A stretch of DNA of 64,000 bases from Collinsella sp. 4_8_47FAA. GTDB lineage: Bacteria > Actinomycetota > Coriobacteriia > Coriobacteriales > Coriobacteriaceae. Both the position numbers and the translations under genes were made by a program. Below the pieces are notes generated by a model, which saw only the letters and a program-made list of their open reading frames with translations, was not told where the DNA came from and searched no databases. Shown in pieces: positions 44,369 through 53,233 of this stretch; the stretch's first letter is position 1; each line of letters opens with the position of its first letter. The stretch covers positions 452,909-516,908 of the forward strand of contig NZ_KN214134.1 in NCBI RefSeq assembly GCF_000763055.1, in the 5' to 3' direction.

Positions 44369-45424
44369 GTGGACGGGCGCGTGCAACATGACGGCTTTGG
44401 CCGCGATATCAACTACCTGCGCATTGCCGTTACCGACAAGTGCAATTTCCGCTGCATTTACTGCATGCCGGCCGATGGCGTGGCGCCCCGTGCGCACGAC
44501 GAGCTGCTCAGCGCCGAGGAAATCGCCCGCTTTGTGCGCCTGGTGGCGGGGGAGGGCATTCGCCGCGTGCGCCTGACGGGTGGCGAGCCGCTGGTCAGCC
44601 GCCGTATCATTCCGCTCATTCGCGACATCCGCGCGATTCCGCAGATCGAGGACATCTCGCTTACCACCAATGGCGCCCTGCTGCCCAAGCTGGCACCGCA
44701 GCTCAAAGATGCTGGGCTTAACCGCGTCAACATTTCGCTCGACACACTCGACCCTACGCTCTTTGGAAAGATCACGCGCCTGGGCCGACTCGAGCAGACC
44801 ATGGCTGGCATCGACGCGGCGCTGGCCTGGGGCTTTGAGCCGGTTAAGGTGAACTGCGTTGTGGTGCGCCGGCTCAACCAGGATGTGGCGGCCCTCGCAC
44901 GGCTGACCGTCGACCGCCCCATTCATCTGCGCTTTATCGAATACATGCCCATCGGCGACGAGCGCACGAGCTCGCATTGCGCTGTGGACCCGCATGCGCC
45001 CGCGCTCAATCCCGAGCTGTGGGACGCGAGCGACACCGTGCCGAGTGATGAGTTGCGGGCGCGCATCAATGCCGGGGCCGCCGCGGCGGGACTGGGCGAG
45101 CTCGAGCCGCTCGACATCAACGACGCTCCTGCCGGCGCGGGCCCTGCGCGCTATTGGCACTTTCCGGGCGCGGCGGGGACGGTTGGCTTTATTAGCGCCA
45201 TGTCCAATCATTTTTGTGCGAATTGCAACCGTCTGCGCCTGACGGCCGATGGCAACGTGCGTCCGTGCCTGTTCAGCGATGCCGAGTATTCGGTGCGTGA
45301 GGCGTTGCGCCGTGGTGATGATATGCAGGTACTTTCGATTTGGCGCGATGCCGTGGCCCACAAACCGCAGGAACACGCGATAATTGAGGGCACGCAACGA
45401 TTTATGTCCCAAATCGGAGGATGA
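44369..45424 (+). CDS. moaA: GTP 3',8-cyclase MoaA
   Basis: A 351-residue radical-SAM enzyme for the first step of molybdenum cofactor synthesis. The N-terminal cluster motif is CNFRCIYCM (about 28-36), LTGGEPL follows, and the C-terminal second cluster reads FCANCNRLRL (about 286-295) with a later Cys in VRPCLF. The protein ends in GG, as active MoaA does. The start is GTG 44369 after gaggggagggc. The moaC-mobB gene follows 4 bases later, so the two are one operon. Confidence 0.95.
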   Translation: MDGRVQHDGFGRDINYLRIAVTDKCNFRCIYCMPADGVAPRAHDELLSAEEIARFVRLVAGEGIRRVRLTGGEPLVSRRIIPLIRDIRAIPQIEDISLTTNGALLPKLAPQLKDAGLNRVNISLDTLDPTLFGKITRLGRLEQTMAGIDAALAWGFEPVKVNCVVVRRLNQDVAALARLTVDRPIHLRFIEYMPIGDERTSSHCAVDPHAPALNPELWDASDTVPSDELRARINAGAAAAGLGELEPLDINDAPAGAGPARYWHFPGAAGTVGFISAMSNHFCANCNRLRLTADGNVRPCLFSDAEYSVREALRRGDDMQVLSIWRDAVAHKPQEHAIIEGTQRFMSQIGG

Positions 45425-45428
45425 TCAT

Positions 45429-46733
45429 ATGGCCAAGAGCAGGTACGCCGATGCCACCAAGGCCGCTCGCAGGGCCGCGATGTCTGCCCATAAAGCCACG
45501 GCTGCGGCGAATGCTGGCAGCGCCGACACGTCCGTGCAGCCGTCTGCCAGCGCTGTCGCCGAGCCCGCCCGTGACGCCCGTCGCGATGAGCTGACGCACG
45601 TGGACGCCAAGGGCGAGGTACGCATGGTCGACGTGTCCGACAAGGCCGAGACCCATCGCATTGCCATCGCCGAGGGCACCATCCTCATGCACCCCGAGAC
45701 GCAGGCCATGGTGCTGCAGGACCGCGCCAAAAAGGGCGATGTACTTGCCTGCGCGCGCGTGGCGGGCATCATGGCCATCAAGCGTACGAGCGACATCATT
45801 CCCATGTGCCATCCGTTGCTCATTACCAAGAGCAAGTGCGACATTGCGCCCATCGCTCCGGCGGGGACGCCGGCCGAGGACGTGCCCGAGGGCTGGGCGC
45901 CGGCGCGCGCGGACGGGCAGGTTGGCTTTCACGTGCTGGTTACGGCCGGCGTGACGGGCAAGACGGGTATCGAGATGGAGGCCCTGACCGGCGCGAGTGC
46001 CGCGTGCCTAACGATCTATGACATGTGCAAGGCAGTCGATCGTGGCATGGAGATCGTCGACGTGCGTCTGCTGCACAAGGAGGGCGGCCGCTCGGGTGTG
46101 TGGGATCGCGCAGAGCGTCAGGCTGCTGCTGTTGAGGCCGTGGCCGCTGACGGTGCCGCACCCGCGAACGTACCCGTCGCCGTCGCGCCCGCAGCTCCGG
46201 CACCGGCCGTCCCTGCGATCGCGTTTATCGGCTACCAGAACTCGGGCAAGACCACGCTTGTCGAGAAGGTTATCGCCGAGCTCACCCGCCGCGGCCTGCG
46301 CGTGGGTTCGCTCAAACATCATGGGCATCACGGCTTTGATATCGATGTGCCCGCTAAGGATACGTGGCGCCATCACCAGGCCGGATCCAAGCACGTGGGC
46401 CTCATCTGCGCCACGCGCTGGGCGGAGTACGCCGACACGCGCGAGGAGGACGAGATGCCCGCGCGCGAGCTGCTGTCGCGCTACAACGATGTCGACGTGG
46501 TGATCATCGAGGGCTACAAGACCGAGGGCTTCGACAACATCGTCGTCGCGCGCTCCGGTGTTGACCGTCTGCGCGGCAAGAGCTCGCTCGATCTGGTCGA
46601 TGGTCACACGCTGGCCCTTGCCTGCAACGAGGCTCTGGCGCGCCAGGCATTCGATGCCGGCTTCGCGACCCGAGCCATCAACATCAACGACGCCCGAGCC
46701 ATCTGCGATCTGATTCAGGACCATCTGGCCTAA
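45429..46733 (+). CDS. moaC: Fused MoaC-MobB protein (cyclic pyranopterin synthase and molybdopterin-guanine dinucleotide protein)
   Basis: A 434-residue fusion. After a charged, Ala-rich leader of about 55 residues, the MoaC domain (about 57-220) has MVDVSDKAETHRIAIAEG, IPMCHPLLITK with the catalytic His and GKTGIEMEALTGASAACLTIYDMCKAVD. An Ala/Pro-rich linker follows. The MobB domain (about 257-430) has the P-loop FIGYQNSGKTTLVEKV and SLKHHGHHGFDID. MoaC makes cyclic pyranopterin monophosphate and MobB helps attach GMP to the cofactor. It is coupled to moaA. ATG 45429, with ggagg upstream, is the start. Confidence 0.92.
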   Translation: MAKSRYADATKAARRAAMSAHKATAAANAGSADTSVQPSASAVAEPARDARRDELTHVDAKGEVRMVDVSDKAETHRIAIAEGTILMHPETQAMVLQDRAKKGDVLACARVAGIMAIKRTSDIIPMCHPLLITKSKCDIAPIAPAGTPAEDVPEGWAPARADGQVGFHVLVTAGVTGKTGIEMEALTGASAACLTIYDMCKAVDRGMEIVDVRLLHKEGGRSGVWDRAERQAAAVEAVAADGAAPANVPVAVAPAAPAPAVPAIAFIGYQNSGKTTLVEKVIAELTRRGLRVGSLKHHGHHGFDIDVPAKDTWRHHQAGSKHVGLICATRWAEYADTREEDEMPARELLSRYNDVDVVIIEGYKTEGFDNIVVARSGVDRLRGKSSLDLVDGHTLALACNEALARQAFDAGFATRAININDARAICDLIQDHLA

Positions 46734-46790
46734 AACCTGCCAAAAAAGACAGGTTTATTTTGCCAGGTTTTATCTGGGCAAACGTCATTT

Positions 46791-46828
46791 CCACCACAAA
46801 GGGGCCAGGCACCTTTGTGGTGGTTTTT
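46791..46828. repeat. Intergenic palindrome, family C, copy 2
   Basis: ccaccacaaagg (46791-46802) / cctttgtggtgg (46812-46823), loop ggccaggca, then TTTTT. A smaller stem aaacctg / caggttt lies just before it at about 46734-46758. Confidence 0.85.
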
Positions 46829-46919
46829 GCTTTAGTAGATGTGTGGGACATGCCTTACAATCTACCAAGTAGTTCATGACGGGCGAAAAACGGAGAAAAG
46901 GGGCTTGATGCGTCCTTAA

Positions 46920-46987
46920 TGTTTCATGCGGATAGATTGATTTGACAGACGGCGGCGAATGCCCGCCGCCCGTATTCGTATGAAACA
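46920..46987 (+). promoter_or_regulatory. Nested hairpin in the MFS gene leader
   Basis: Outer arms tgtttcatgcggata (46920-46934) and tattcgtatgaaaca (46973-46987), two mismatches, enclose ggcggc / gccgcc (46951-46956, 46965-46970). The hairpin ends one base before the aaggag ribosome site, so it could affect translation. Confidence 0.5.
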
Positions 46988-46997
46988 AGGAGTCTCC

Positions 46998-48278
46998 GTG
47001 CTCGCCCCTCTTTTCTCAAAGCCTCAATCATCGCTGTCCGTGCAGGCCAAGCGCCTGGTGGCGATGCGCTTTCTCATCTACACCGGTTTTCAGACCAGCT
47101 ACTTTATCGGCGTCATCGGAACGCTCACCTATGCAGACGATGCCTCGGTCGTGGCGACATCGCTGGCCGTCCTGTTTATGAACGTATTCGTGATCCTGGG
47201 ATCCTTTGCGGGTGGCGCGGTGCTCGACGCCTGGGGCCCGCGCCGTCATTTCTTGCTGAGTATCGTCGGCACGCTGGCAACCGGCGCGGCGATCATCGTC
47301 TTTGGCAGCGCGACTGGCATCGTCCTGCTCGGCGCGGTGCTCCTGGGCTTCGTGATGGGGTTCGCCCAGTCCATCGCCACATCCTATCCGGCCTACCTCA
47401 CCGACGATCCTGTCGAGCTCAAAGACATCAACTCCGCCATCGCCATGTTCTCAAACGTGAGCATCATCGTTGGCCCTACGCTGGGCGGCTTTGTCGCGGC
47501 TGCTGCGTCGTCGCGCGCGGTGTTCGTGCTCATGATGATCTTTACCGTGCTGGCACTCGTCGCCGGTTGGGGCTTTAGGCCGCAGACCAGCCATGTCGCC
47601 GGGCATGCGGATGCCGATTCGGCAGAGGAAGGGGAGCGTGCGGGACAAAGCTCCAACCCCAGCACGTCCACCCGCGCAACCTTCGCGACCAGCATCAAGA
47701 CGGTCTTTACCAATAGCGTCCTCGCCCTGCTGTTCTTCATTATCTTTCTTTCGAACTTTGGCTATGGTGCCTTCGATCCACTGGAGTCGTTCTTCTACCG
47801 CGATGTCCTACATGTCGGTGTCGAATGGATGGGCTGGCTCTCGTCGGCCAGCGGTGTTGGCGCGGTGCTGGGCGCCGTCCTCGCGCTCCGCTTGCCGCCG
47901 CACCTGGTCAACCTTAAAACCCTGCTCGTGGCGCTCATGTCCGTGGGCCTGGGAAGTTTGCTCTATGTGGGGACACCGTACGTGGGTGTAGCCCTCGTCG
48001 GCCAGATTGCACTGGGCATAGCTTGGGGCATCGTCAACCCGCTCCACAACACGATCGTGCAAACGACGGCCCCGCTCGAGCAGCTCGGTCGCGTGAACTC
48101 GGTCATGGGCTTTGGCAATATGTTCGCCGGCGTGGCCCCGCTGGCTATTGCCCCGTGGCTGGCGGCGACGTTTGGCGTGCAACAGACGCTCGTGGGGGCG
48201 GGCATGGTCGTGACGGCGGTTCCCGCGGCGATGCTGCTGTTTGGCCGCCGGCATTTCGATCGTTCTGCAAGGCAGTAA
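46998..48278 (+). CDS. MFS transporter (12-helix type)
   Basis: A 426-residue major facilitator protein with about 12 predicted helices and the motif A-like segment GGAVLDAWGPRRHFLL between helices 2 and 3. A loop in the middle (about 208-235) is polar. I chose GTG 46998 because aaggag stands 5 bases before it; ATG 46980 is also in frame. The substrate is unknown. A nested hairpin precedes it and a family B palindrome begins one base after its stop. Confidence 0.8.
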   Translation: MLAPLFSKPQSSLSVQAKRLVAMRFLIYTGFQTSYFIGVIGTLTYADDASVVATSLAVLFMNVFVILGSFAGGAVLDAWGPRRHFLLSIVGTLATGAAIIVFGSATGIVLLGAVLLGFVMGFAQSIATSYPAYLTDDPVELKDINSAIAMFSNVSIIVGPTLGGFVAAAASSRAVFVLMMIFTVLALVAGWGFRPQTSHVAGHADADSAEEGERAGQSSNPSTSTRATFATSIKTVFTNSVLALLFFIIFLSNFGYGAFDPLESFFYRDVLHVGVEWMGWLSSASGVGAVLGAVLALRLPPHLVNLKTLLVALMSVGLGSLLYVGTPYVGVALVGQIALGIAWGIVNPLHNTIVQTTAPLEQLGRVNSVMGFGNMFAGVAPLAIAPWLAATFGVQQTLVGAGMVVTAVPAAMLLFGRRHFDRSARQ

Positions 48279-48341
48279 AACCATCACAACATTCAGCGAA
48301 AATCGCGATTTTGCCGAAAAACGTCGAATGTTGTGATGGTT
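48278..48341. repeat. Intergenic palindrome, family B, copy 3 (opposite orientation)
   Basis: aaccatcacaacattc (48279-48294) and gaatgttgtgatggtt (48326-48341). The interior reads as the reverse complement of copies 1 and 2. Confidence 0.85.
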
Positions 48342-48376
48342 CGCGCCCCGGGTCCGGCCACCCTTCGGGTCCGGTC

Positions 48377-48404
48377 ACCACAAGGGGGGCAGGCACCTTT
48401 GTGG
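48377..48404. repeat. Intergenic palindrome, family C, degenerate copy
   Basis: caccacaaggggggcaggca-type left side and cctttgtggcg right side around 48377-48404; pairing is weak compared with other copies. Confidence 0.6.
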
Positions 48405-48494
48405 CGATTGGGTTCCAACGGCCCGTGCCTTGGTATACCATGTACGCCGTTTGCGAATACACCCCACACCGCCGCACAACCCAGAAAGGCCTTC

Positions 48495-49316
48495 ATGGAC
48501 ACCATCTTCAGCCACATCAAAGCCGTGTTCTGCGATATCGACGGCACGCTGCTCACGAGCCAGCACACGGTGTCCCCGCGCACCGTGGCGGCGATTCGCG
48601 CCCTGCGCGAGCGCGGCGTGCTCTTTGGCCTGTGCACCGGGCGCGACGCCCACGCGACCGAGGCCATGTACAAGCTCTGGGGCATCGAAGGCCTGGTAGA
48701 CGTGATGGTGGGCTGCGGTGGCGCCGAGGTCATCGACCGTGCGCACGACATCAACGAGCTGAGCTATCCGCTGCCGGGCGAGACCATCGCGCGCATCTGC
48801 AAGCACATGGCGGACCTTCCGGCAACGCCCGTCTGCCCCCGAGACGGCGTGTTCTACGTGCCCGAGAGCAACGCGTGCGTCGAGCACCTGTCGCGCGTCG
48901 ATGGCGTGCCCTACCAGGTGGTCGATTTTGCCGAGTTTTTGCGCGAGCCGCAGCCCAAGGTGATGTTTACCATGGCGCCCGAGGTAATGCCGCGGGTGAT
49001 AGAGCGGGCGTCGACGTTTGCCGATGACACTGTTAAGGCAGCGGCCCTGCAGACCACGCAGCGGCTCTACGAGTTCATGGATCCGCGCGTGTCCAAGACG
49101 CGCGGCCTTGTGCGCGTGGCGGAGCTCAACGACATGGAGCTCCAGAACATCTGCGTGTTTGGCGATGCCGACAACGACACCTGCATGGTGGCCGACGCCG
49201 GCGTGGGCGTGGCCATGGCAAACGGCAGCGACGCCACCCGTGCCGCCGCCGACTTTGTAACCGCGAGCAACGACAAAGACGGCATCGCGATCTTTATCGA
49301 GGAACATCTGCTGTAG
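48495..49316 (+). CDS. HAD-superfamily hydrolase, Cof-type phosphatase
   Basis: A 273-residue HAD phosphatase of the Cof/YidA type: nucleophile motif FCDIDGTLLTS (about 10-20), GLCTGRDAHA near 50 (motif II), VRVAELNDMEL and metal-binding GDADNDTCMVADAGVGVAMANGSDATRAAA (about 223-250). It likely removes phosphate from sugar phosphates or flavin and pyridoxal phosphates; the substrate is not predictable. ATG 48495 follows gaaagg. It is monocistronic, followed by a family C palindrome. Confidence 0.88.
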   Translation: MDTIFSHIKAVFCDIDGTLLTSQHTVSPRTVAAIRALRERGVLFGLCTGRDAHATEAMYKLWGIEGLVDVMVGCGGAEVIDRAHDINELSYPLPGETIARICKHMADLPATPVCPRDGVFYVPESNACVEHLSRVDGVPYQVVDFAEFLREPQPKVMFTMAPEVMPRVIERASTFADDTVKAAALQTTQRLYEFMDPRVSKTRGLVRVAELNDMELQNICVFGDADNDTCMVADAGVGVAMANGSDATRAAADFVTASNDKDGIAIFIEEHLL

Positions 49317-49330
49317 CGCAGGGGGGGGAA

Positions 49331-49363
49331 CCGCCACAAAGGGGGCAGGCGCCTTTGTGGCGG
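49331..49363. repeat. Intergenic palindrome, family C, copy with a compensated base pair
   Basis: ccgccacaaagg (49331-49342) / cctttgtggcgg (49352-49363). Compared with other copies, A in the left arm is G and T in the right arm is C, so pairing is kept. Confidence 0.85.
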
Positions 49364-49822
49364 CCTCAGGCGATTTGGGCGAATTGATACCGAAAATCTG
49401 TGTGAAAATTCAGATATGGTTGTCTGAACATTACATTTCTAACCACCGATGAGTTAAAGATATTCCCATCAATTTGGTAGTCTATTCCTCCCGGTTAATG
49501 ACCTACCGTTCACGGTCGATTTTCGACCGTTCACAGGATGCTTGCTCTTGAGCAAAATGTTGTGCAAATAAATAAAATGCTATTAAAAAACTGATAACTA
49601 ACTTAATTACCAGTAGAAACAGATATTTCAGAGCGAATAAACGAAAGCAAATCTGAGTAAATATCAAGAGAATTGAGAACTGGCTACAAAAATGTCGGTT
49701 TTGTTGCTCGGATGTTTAAACAATAGTTACAATAGTATTACTACGCGAGCGCAATTACAGATTGCGCAGATACGTTTGATGGTGAAAGAGCAAGATCGCG
49801 GTCTCTTGGGGAGGAGACATCG
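49364..49822. other. AT-rich upstream region of the pilus locus
   Basis: About 460 bases, clearly AT-richer than the genes around them, without a credible frame. It holds accgttcac twice (about 49507 and 49527), with the second preceded by a ggtcga/tcgacc dyad; a possible promoter, TTGCTC and TACAAT (about 49704-49734); and a hairpin gcgcaat / attgcgc (49749-49767) in the predicted leader. The base composition suggests regulation by a nucleoid protein or acquired DNA. Confidence 0.5.
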
Positions 49823-52800
49823 ATGAAAGCGAATTCAGAAAAAACTAAGCAGAGTAAAAAAGCGACGCGCCGCGTACTGGCAGGCGTTTTGTGCGGAGCC
49901 TCCGTGTTGAGCCTGGTACTGTCGCTCGTCATGCCTCCGATCTCGCAGGCCATTGCCAACGATGTCCAGACAGATTCTGCCGAGGCGACCGTTGCAGACG
50001 CGAGCGCTTTGGGCGAGGACGCCGGTGCAGACGAGAACGTTTTGGGCGAGGAGGCCGGTGCAGGCAATTCCACGGGCAAAGACGCCGAAAACCGGAAAAG
50101 TGACGACGCTGAGGGTGGCGAGGGAGAAGACGCTGCTGCGGCGGATCCGGCTGCCGATGGCGCGGGAGCCGAGAGCGCTGCGCAGCCCGCGGATGATGGA
50201 CAGTCTGTCGATAAGGTCGCTACTGTTGCAAATGAAGGTGAGGTTCCGGGACTTAAAACAGATAAGGATGGGTTCGCGCTGCTGGAGGGAGATAAAGACC
50301 TGTCTACGTACCTTGACCTTCCCGCGGCGAAAAAGCCCGCAAAGCTGCGTCTGACTGCTGATATTAGTTCGAGCGATCCGATCTTAATCAATCACGACAC
50401 TACGATCGACCTTGCGAATCACAAGCTTTATTACAGCAACGGTAACCCTATGCAGGAAACCAAAGAGCCTGTTCGTGCATTTATCACAATTTCAAAGGGC
50501 TATACGCTAACTGTCAAAGGTGAGGCGAATGACTCGAAGACTGAAGCTACCAGTGGTGAACCTGGTCAGCCAGCAGAGATGCAGTTCATTGATGAAAGTG
50601 TTCCACAATCACTTACATACTACGTAACTGAAAGCACGCCTAACGGTTTTGGTACTAGGGAAACGACCTACCAGCACACTGTTGCCAATTTCGGCGCTAT
50701 CGTTGCATGCAAAAAGGGCTATGTAAATCAAGTCATTTCCGTTGAGGATGGGGGCACGCTCAACCTTCAGGGTGGCATGATCACAACGCCTCGTGCCCTG
50801 GGCAACGACGGCCACGTTATTTTCTCTCAGGGCGCTGTTTATATTTCTGGCGGTTACGTCACCAACGGCAACGGCGGTGGCTGGGGCGGTGGCCTGTGCA
50901 TGGCAGCGGGTTCACTCAATATGACCGGCGGCGTGATTGCAGCGAATAAGGCTGCTTCCGGTGGTGGAATTTTTGCCGACAGCGGTGTCACGTTGGATCT
51001 CTCCGGTGGTGTCATCTCGGGCAACGCTACGTATGCCGTTTCTGTCGGCAGGGGCGATACCGCCGACACCGGCGGCTACGGTGGCGGTGTTTATACCAAG
51101 GGTGCAACCGTAACCATCAGTGGTTCTGCCAATATAACTAACAACCGAGTTGAAGCTCAAGTCACTAATCAGGACATTTACAACAACGGTCTCCTCGGTG
51201 GCGGCGGCATTGCATCAACGAGCAGTGATAATAAAAAGGGATCACTGACCATGACGGGCGGTTCTGTTACGGCCAACTACTCCCATGAGGCTGGCGGCGG
51301 AATCTACGCTGGCTTTTGGAGCCAGGCGATTACGTTCAAAATGACGGGCGGTACAATCGCGGGCAACGTGGCGGAGAACGCCGAAGGCGGCGGTCTGCGT
51401 ATCAGCACTGGTACGCACGCGACAATTGACGCTGACGCTGACGGCAAGATATATATCACCAACAACAAGACCATGACGGGCTCTAACTCTGGCGAAGGTC
51501 GCAAGGGCGACTGGGGCGGCGGCGGTATCTTCATTCAGAAGAACGGCAGACTCAACATTCTCAAATCGCTCATCACTGACAATAAGGCCGGCGGCTGGAG
51601 TGGCGGAATTGGTGCGTGCCCTACAGGTGAGACGATCGTCTCGCACTCCGATGGTGCTGCTATCTATAACAATACTGATAACGTTGGTCAAGATGGCACT
51701 CCTTTGAACGAGCCCCATTATTCCGCTGGTGGCGACGGAAAAAAGCAAGACCAGCTGCCTGCATACATCACGGATAATTTCAAGAAGTTCGGCCATAAGG
51801 ATTTCTTCTTGGTACGCGATATGCAAGGCGCGGATAAGACGATTGCCGTTGTTCTTGGCAAGATGCTCGGTGGCGGCTCAGCTGGCTGGCATGGCACCTG
51901 CGATAACAATGAGATCAAAATCGATGCCAACGGCGGTGCCGAGGCTAAGTACATGTTCGGCCTTGAGGCCCATCCTACCGATCAGGCTAAAATTGATGCA
52001 CAGTCAGCGGCTACGACCATCATCAGCGGTAACTACTCTTACACCCACGGCGGCGGCATCATGACCAACGGCGACCTCATCGTCGGTGAGGTTACTTCCC
52101 TGGACGTGTATCCTGCAATCAAGGTCAAGGCTAACAAGGTCCTCATGAAGGACGGCAAACCGCAAGGCCTCACGGGCCACGGCTATAAGTTCAAGCTGTT
52201 GGGTAAAGCCGCCGATTCAGCTGGGGAGCCGTATTGGAATACGGACGGCTCACTTAACGCAAACGGATGCGAGGTGACGTCCGAGGTTACCGTTAATGAA
52301 AGTGGAGAGATCGTCATTGATACGGCTGCGAACTACCAGTCGGGCAATTACGACCTCTACCTTGTTGAAGTCCCTATCAGTGAGGAAGGCACGACCTTTG
52401 ATAAGGCCATTTACAAAATACATATAAAGGTTGGTACGACACCAGTTAATACGACCAGCCTCTTGGGGATCAAGATTAATCGTTATGGAGTTGATAGGAG
52501 CGCTTCCACAGTATCCGTAAAAAAAGAAGGCGCAGCGGACTTCACCGTGTGCGGATCTGACTTCTATAGTTGGAGCGAAGATGCGAACGATAAGACCGTC
52601 TCGACCGTAAAAATCGGCAACGCCTCCAAACCTGCGTTTACGAACGAGCTCGCGCCCTACCAGACCTCGGGCTCTTGGACACCTCAGGTGACCAAGAAGG
52701 TCGACGGCGGCGAGATGAAGAGGTTCAAGTTCGAGCTGTATGCTGAGAATTCCGACAACACGGAGACACCCCCTCAGACCAAATATACTTCTGCTGAGTC

Positions 52801-53233
52801 GAGAAATTCTCAGACAGTAACGTTCGATCCGGTACCAATCGGTCCACTGGGCATCAATGATCTTACCAATGGCAAAGCAACGTTCACCTACTACATCCGT
52901 GAATGCGACGCCAGCAAGGCCGATGGCACCAAACACGAAGGCTACAAGAACGACACCAAGAGGTTCAAGGTCGTGGTAACGGCAACGGACAACGATGACG
53001 GCACGCTGAAATGCACGCCGGTCTACTACGAGGTCGACGCCAACGATAATGTGAGCGCGAATTCAACCCCTAACCCCACCTTCACCAACACCTACTCCAC
53101 CTCTTTGCCCCTTTCTGGTATGTCGGGCGTCACTCTGACGTACCTTGCCGGCGCGGCGGTGCTTTGCGCTGCTGCGGCCTGGATGCACATTCGTCGCAAG
53201 GCGAATGCGAAGGGGGGTAAGCGTCGTGAATAA
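49823..53233 (+). CDS. Large pilus tip / adhesin protein, LPLSG-anchored
   Basis: A 1136-residue surface protein. An N-terminal signal region (basic start, helix about 17-43, VLAGVLCGASVLSLVLSLVM) is followed by an acidic low-complexity stretch (about 45-135). A parallel beta-helix with repeats of the type MTGGVIAANKAASGGGIF (about 300-600) comes next, then isopeptide-type pilin domains (about 880-1090). The C-terminus has LPLSG, a hydrophobic helix and KANAKGGKRRE, the sortase anchor. The beta-helix suggests carbohydrate or mucus binding. ATG 49823 follows ggggaggag. It overlaps the next gene by 8 bases. Confidence 0.85.
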   Translation: MKANSEKTKQSKKATRRVLAGVLCGASVLSLVLSLVMPPISQAIANDVQTDSAEATVADASALGEDAGADENVLGEEAGAGNSTGKDAENRKSDDAEGGEGEDAAAADPAADGAGAESAAQPADDGQSVDKVATVANEGEVPGLKTDKDGFALLEGDKDLSTYLDLPAAKKPAKLRLTADISSSDPILINHDTTIDLANHKLYYSNGNPMQETKEPVRAFITISKGYTLTVKGEANDSKTEATSGEPGQPAEMQFIDESVPQSLTYYVTESTPNGFGTRETTYQHTVANFGAIVACKKGYVNQVISVEDGGTLNLQGGMITTPRALGNDGHVIFSQGAVYISGGYVTNGNGGGWGGGLCMAAGSLNMTGGVIAANKAASGGGIFADSGVTLDLSGGVISGNATYAVSVGRGDTADTGGYGGGVYTKGATVTISGSANITNNRVEAQVTNQDIYNNGLLGGGGIASTSSDNKKGSLTMTGGSVTANYSHEAGGGIYAGFWSQAITFKMTGGTIAGNVAENAEGGGLRISTGTHATIDADADGKIYITNNKTMTGSNSGEGRKGDWGGGGIFIQKNGRLNILKSLITDNKAGGWSGGIGACPTGETIVSHSDGAAIYNNTDNVGQDGTPLNEPHYSAGGDGKKQDQLPAYITDNFKKFGHKDFFLVRDMQGADKTIAVVLGKMLGGGSAGWHGTCDNNEIKIDANGGAEAKYMFGLEAHPTDQAKIDAQSAATTIISGNYSYTHGGGIMTNGDLIVGEVTSLDVYPAIKVKANKVLMKDGKPQGLTGHGYKFKLLGKAADSAGEPYWNTDGSLNANGCEVTSEVTVNESGEIVIDTAANYQSGNYDLYLVEVPISEEGTTFDKAIYKIHIKVGTTPVNTTSLLGIKINRYGVDRSASTVSVKKEGAADFTVCGSDFYSWSEDANDKTVSTVKIGNASKPAFTNELAPYQTSGSWTPQVTKKVDGGEMKRFKFELYAENSDNTETPPQTKYTSAESRNSQTVTFDPVPIGPLGINDLTNGKATFTYYIRECDASKADGTKHEGYKNDTKRFKVVVTATDNDDGTLKCTPVYYEVDANDNVSANSTPNPTFTNTYSTSLPLSGMSGVTLTYLAGAAVLCAAAAWMHIRRKANAKGGKRRE

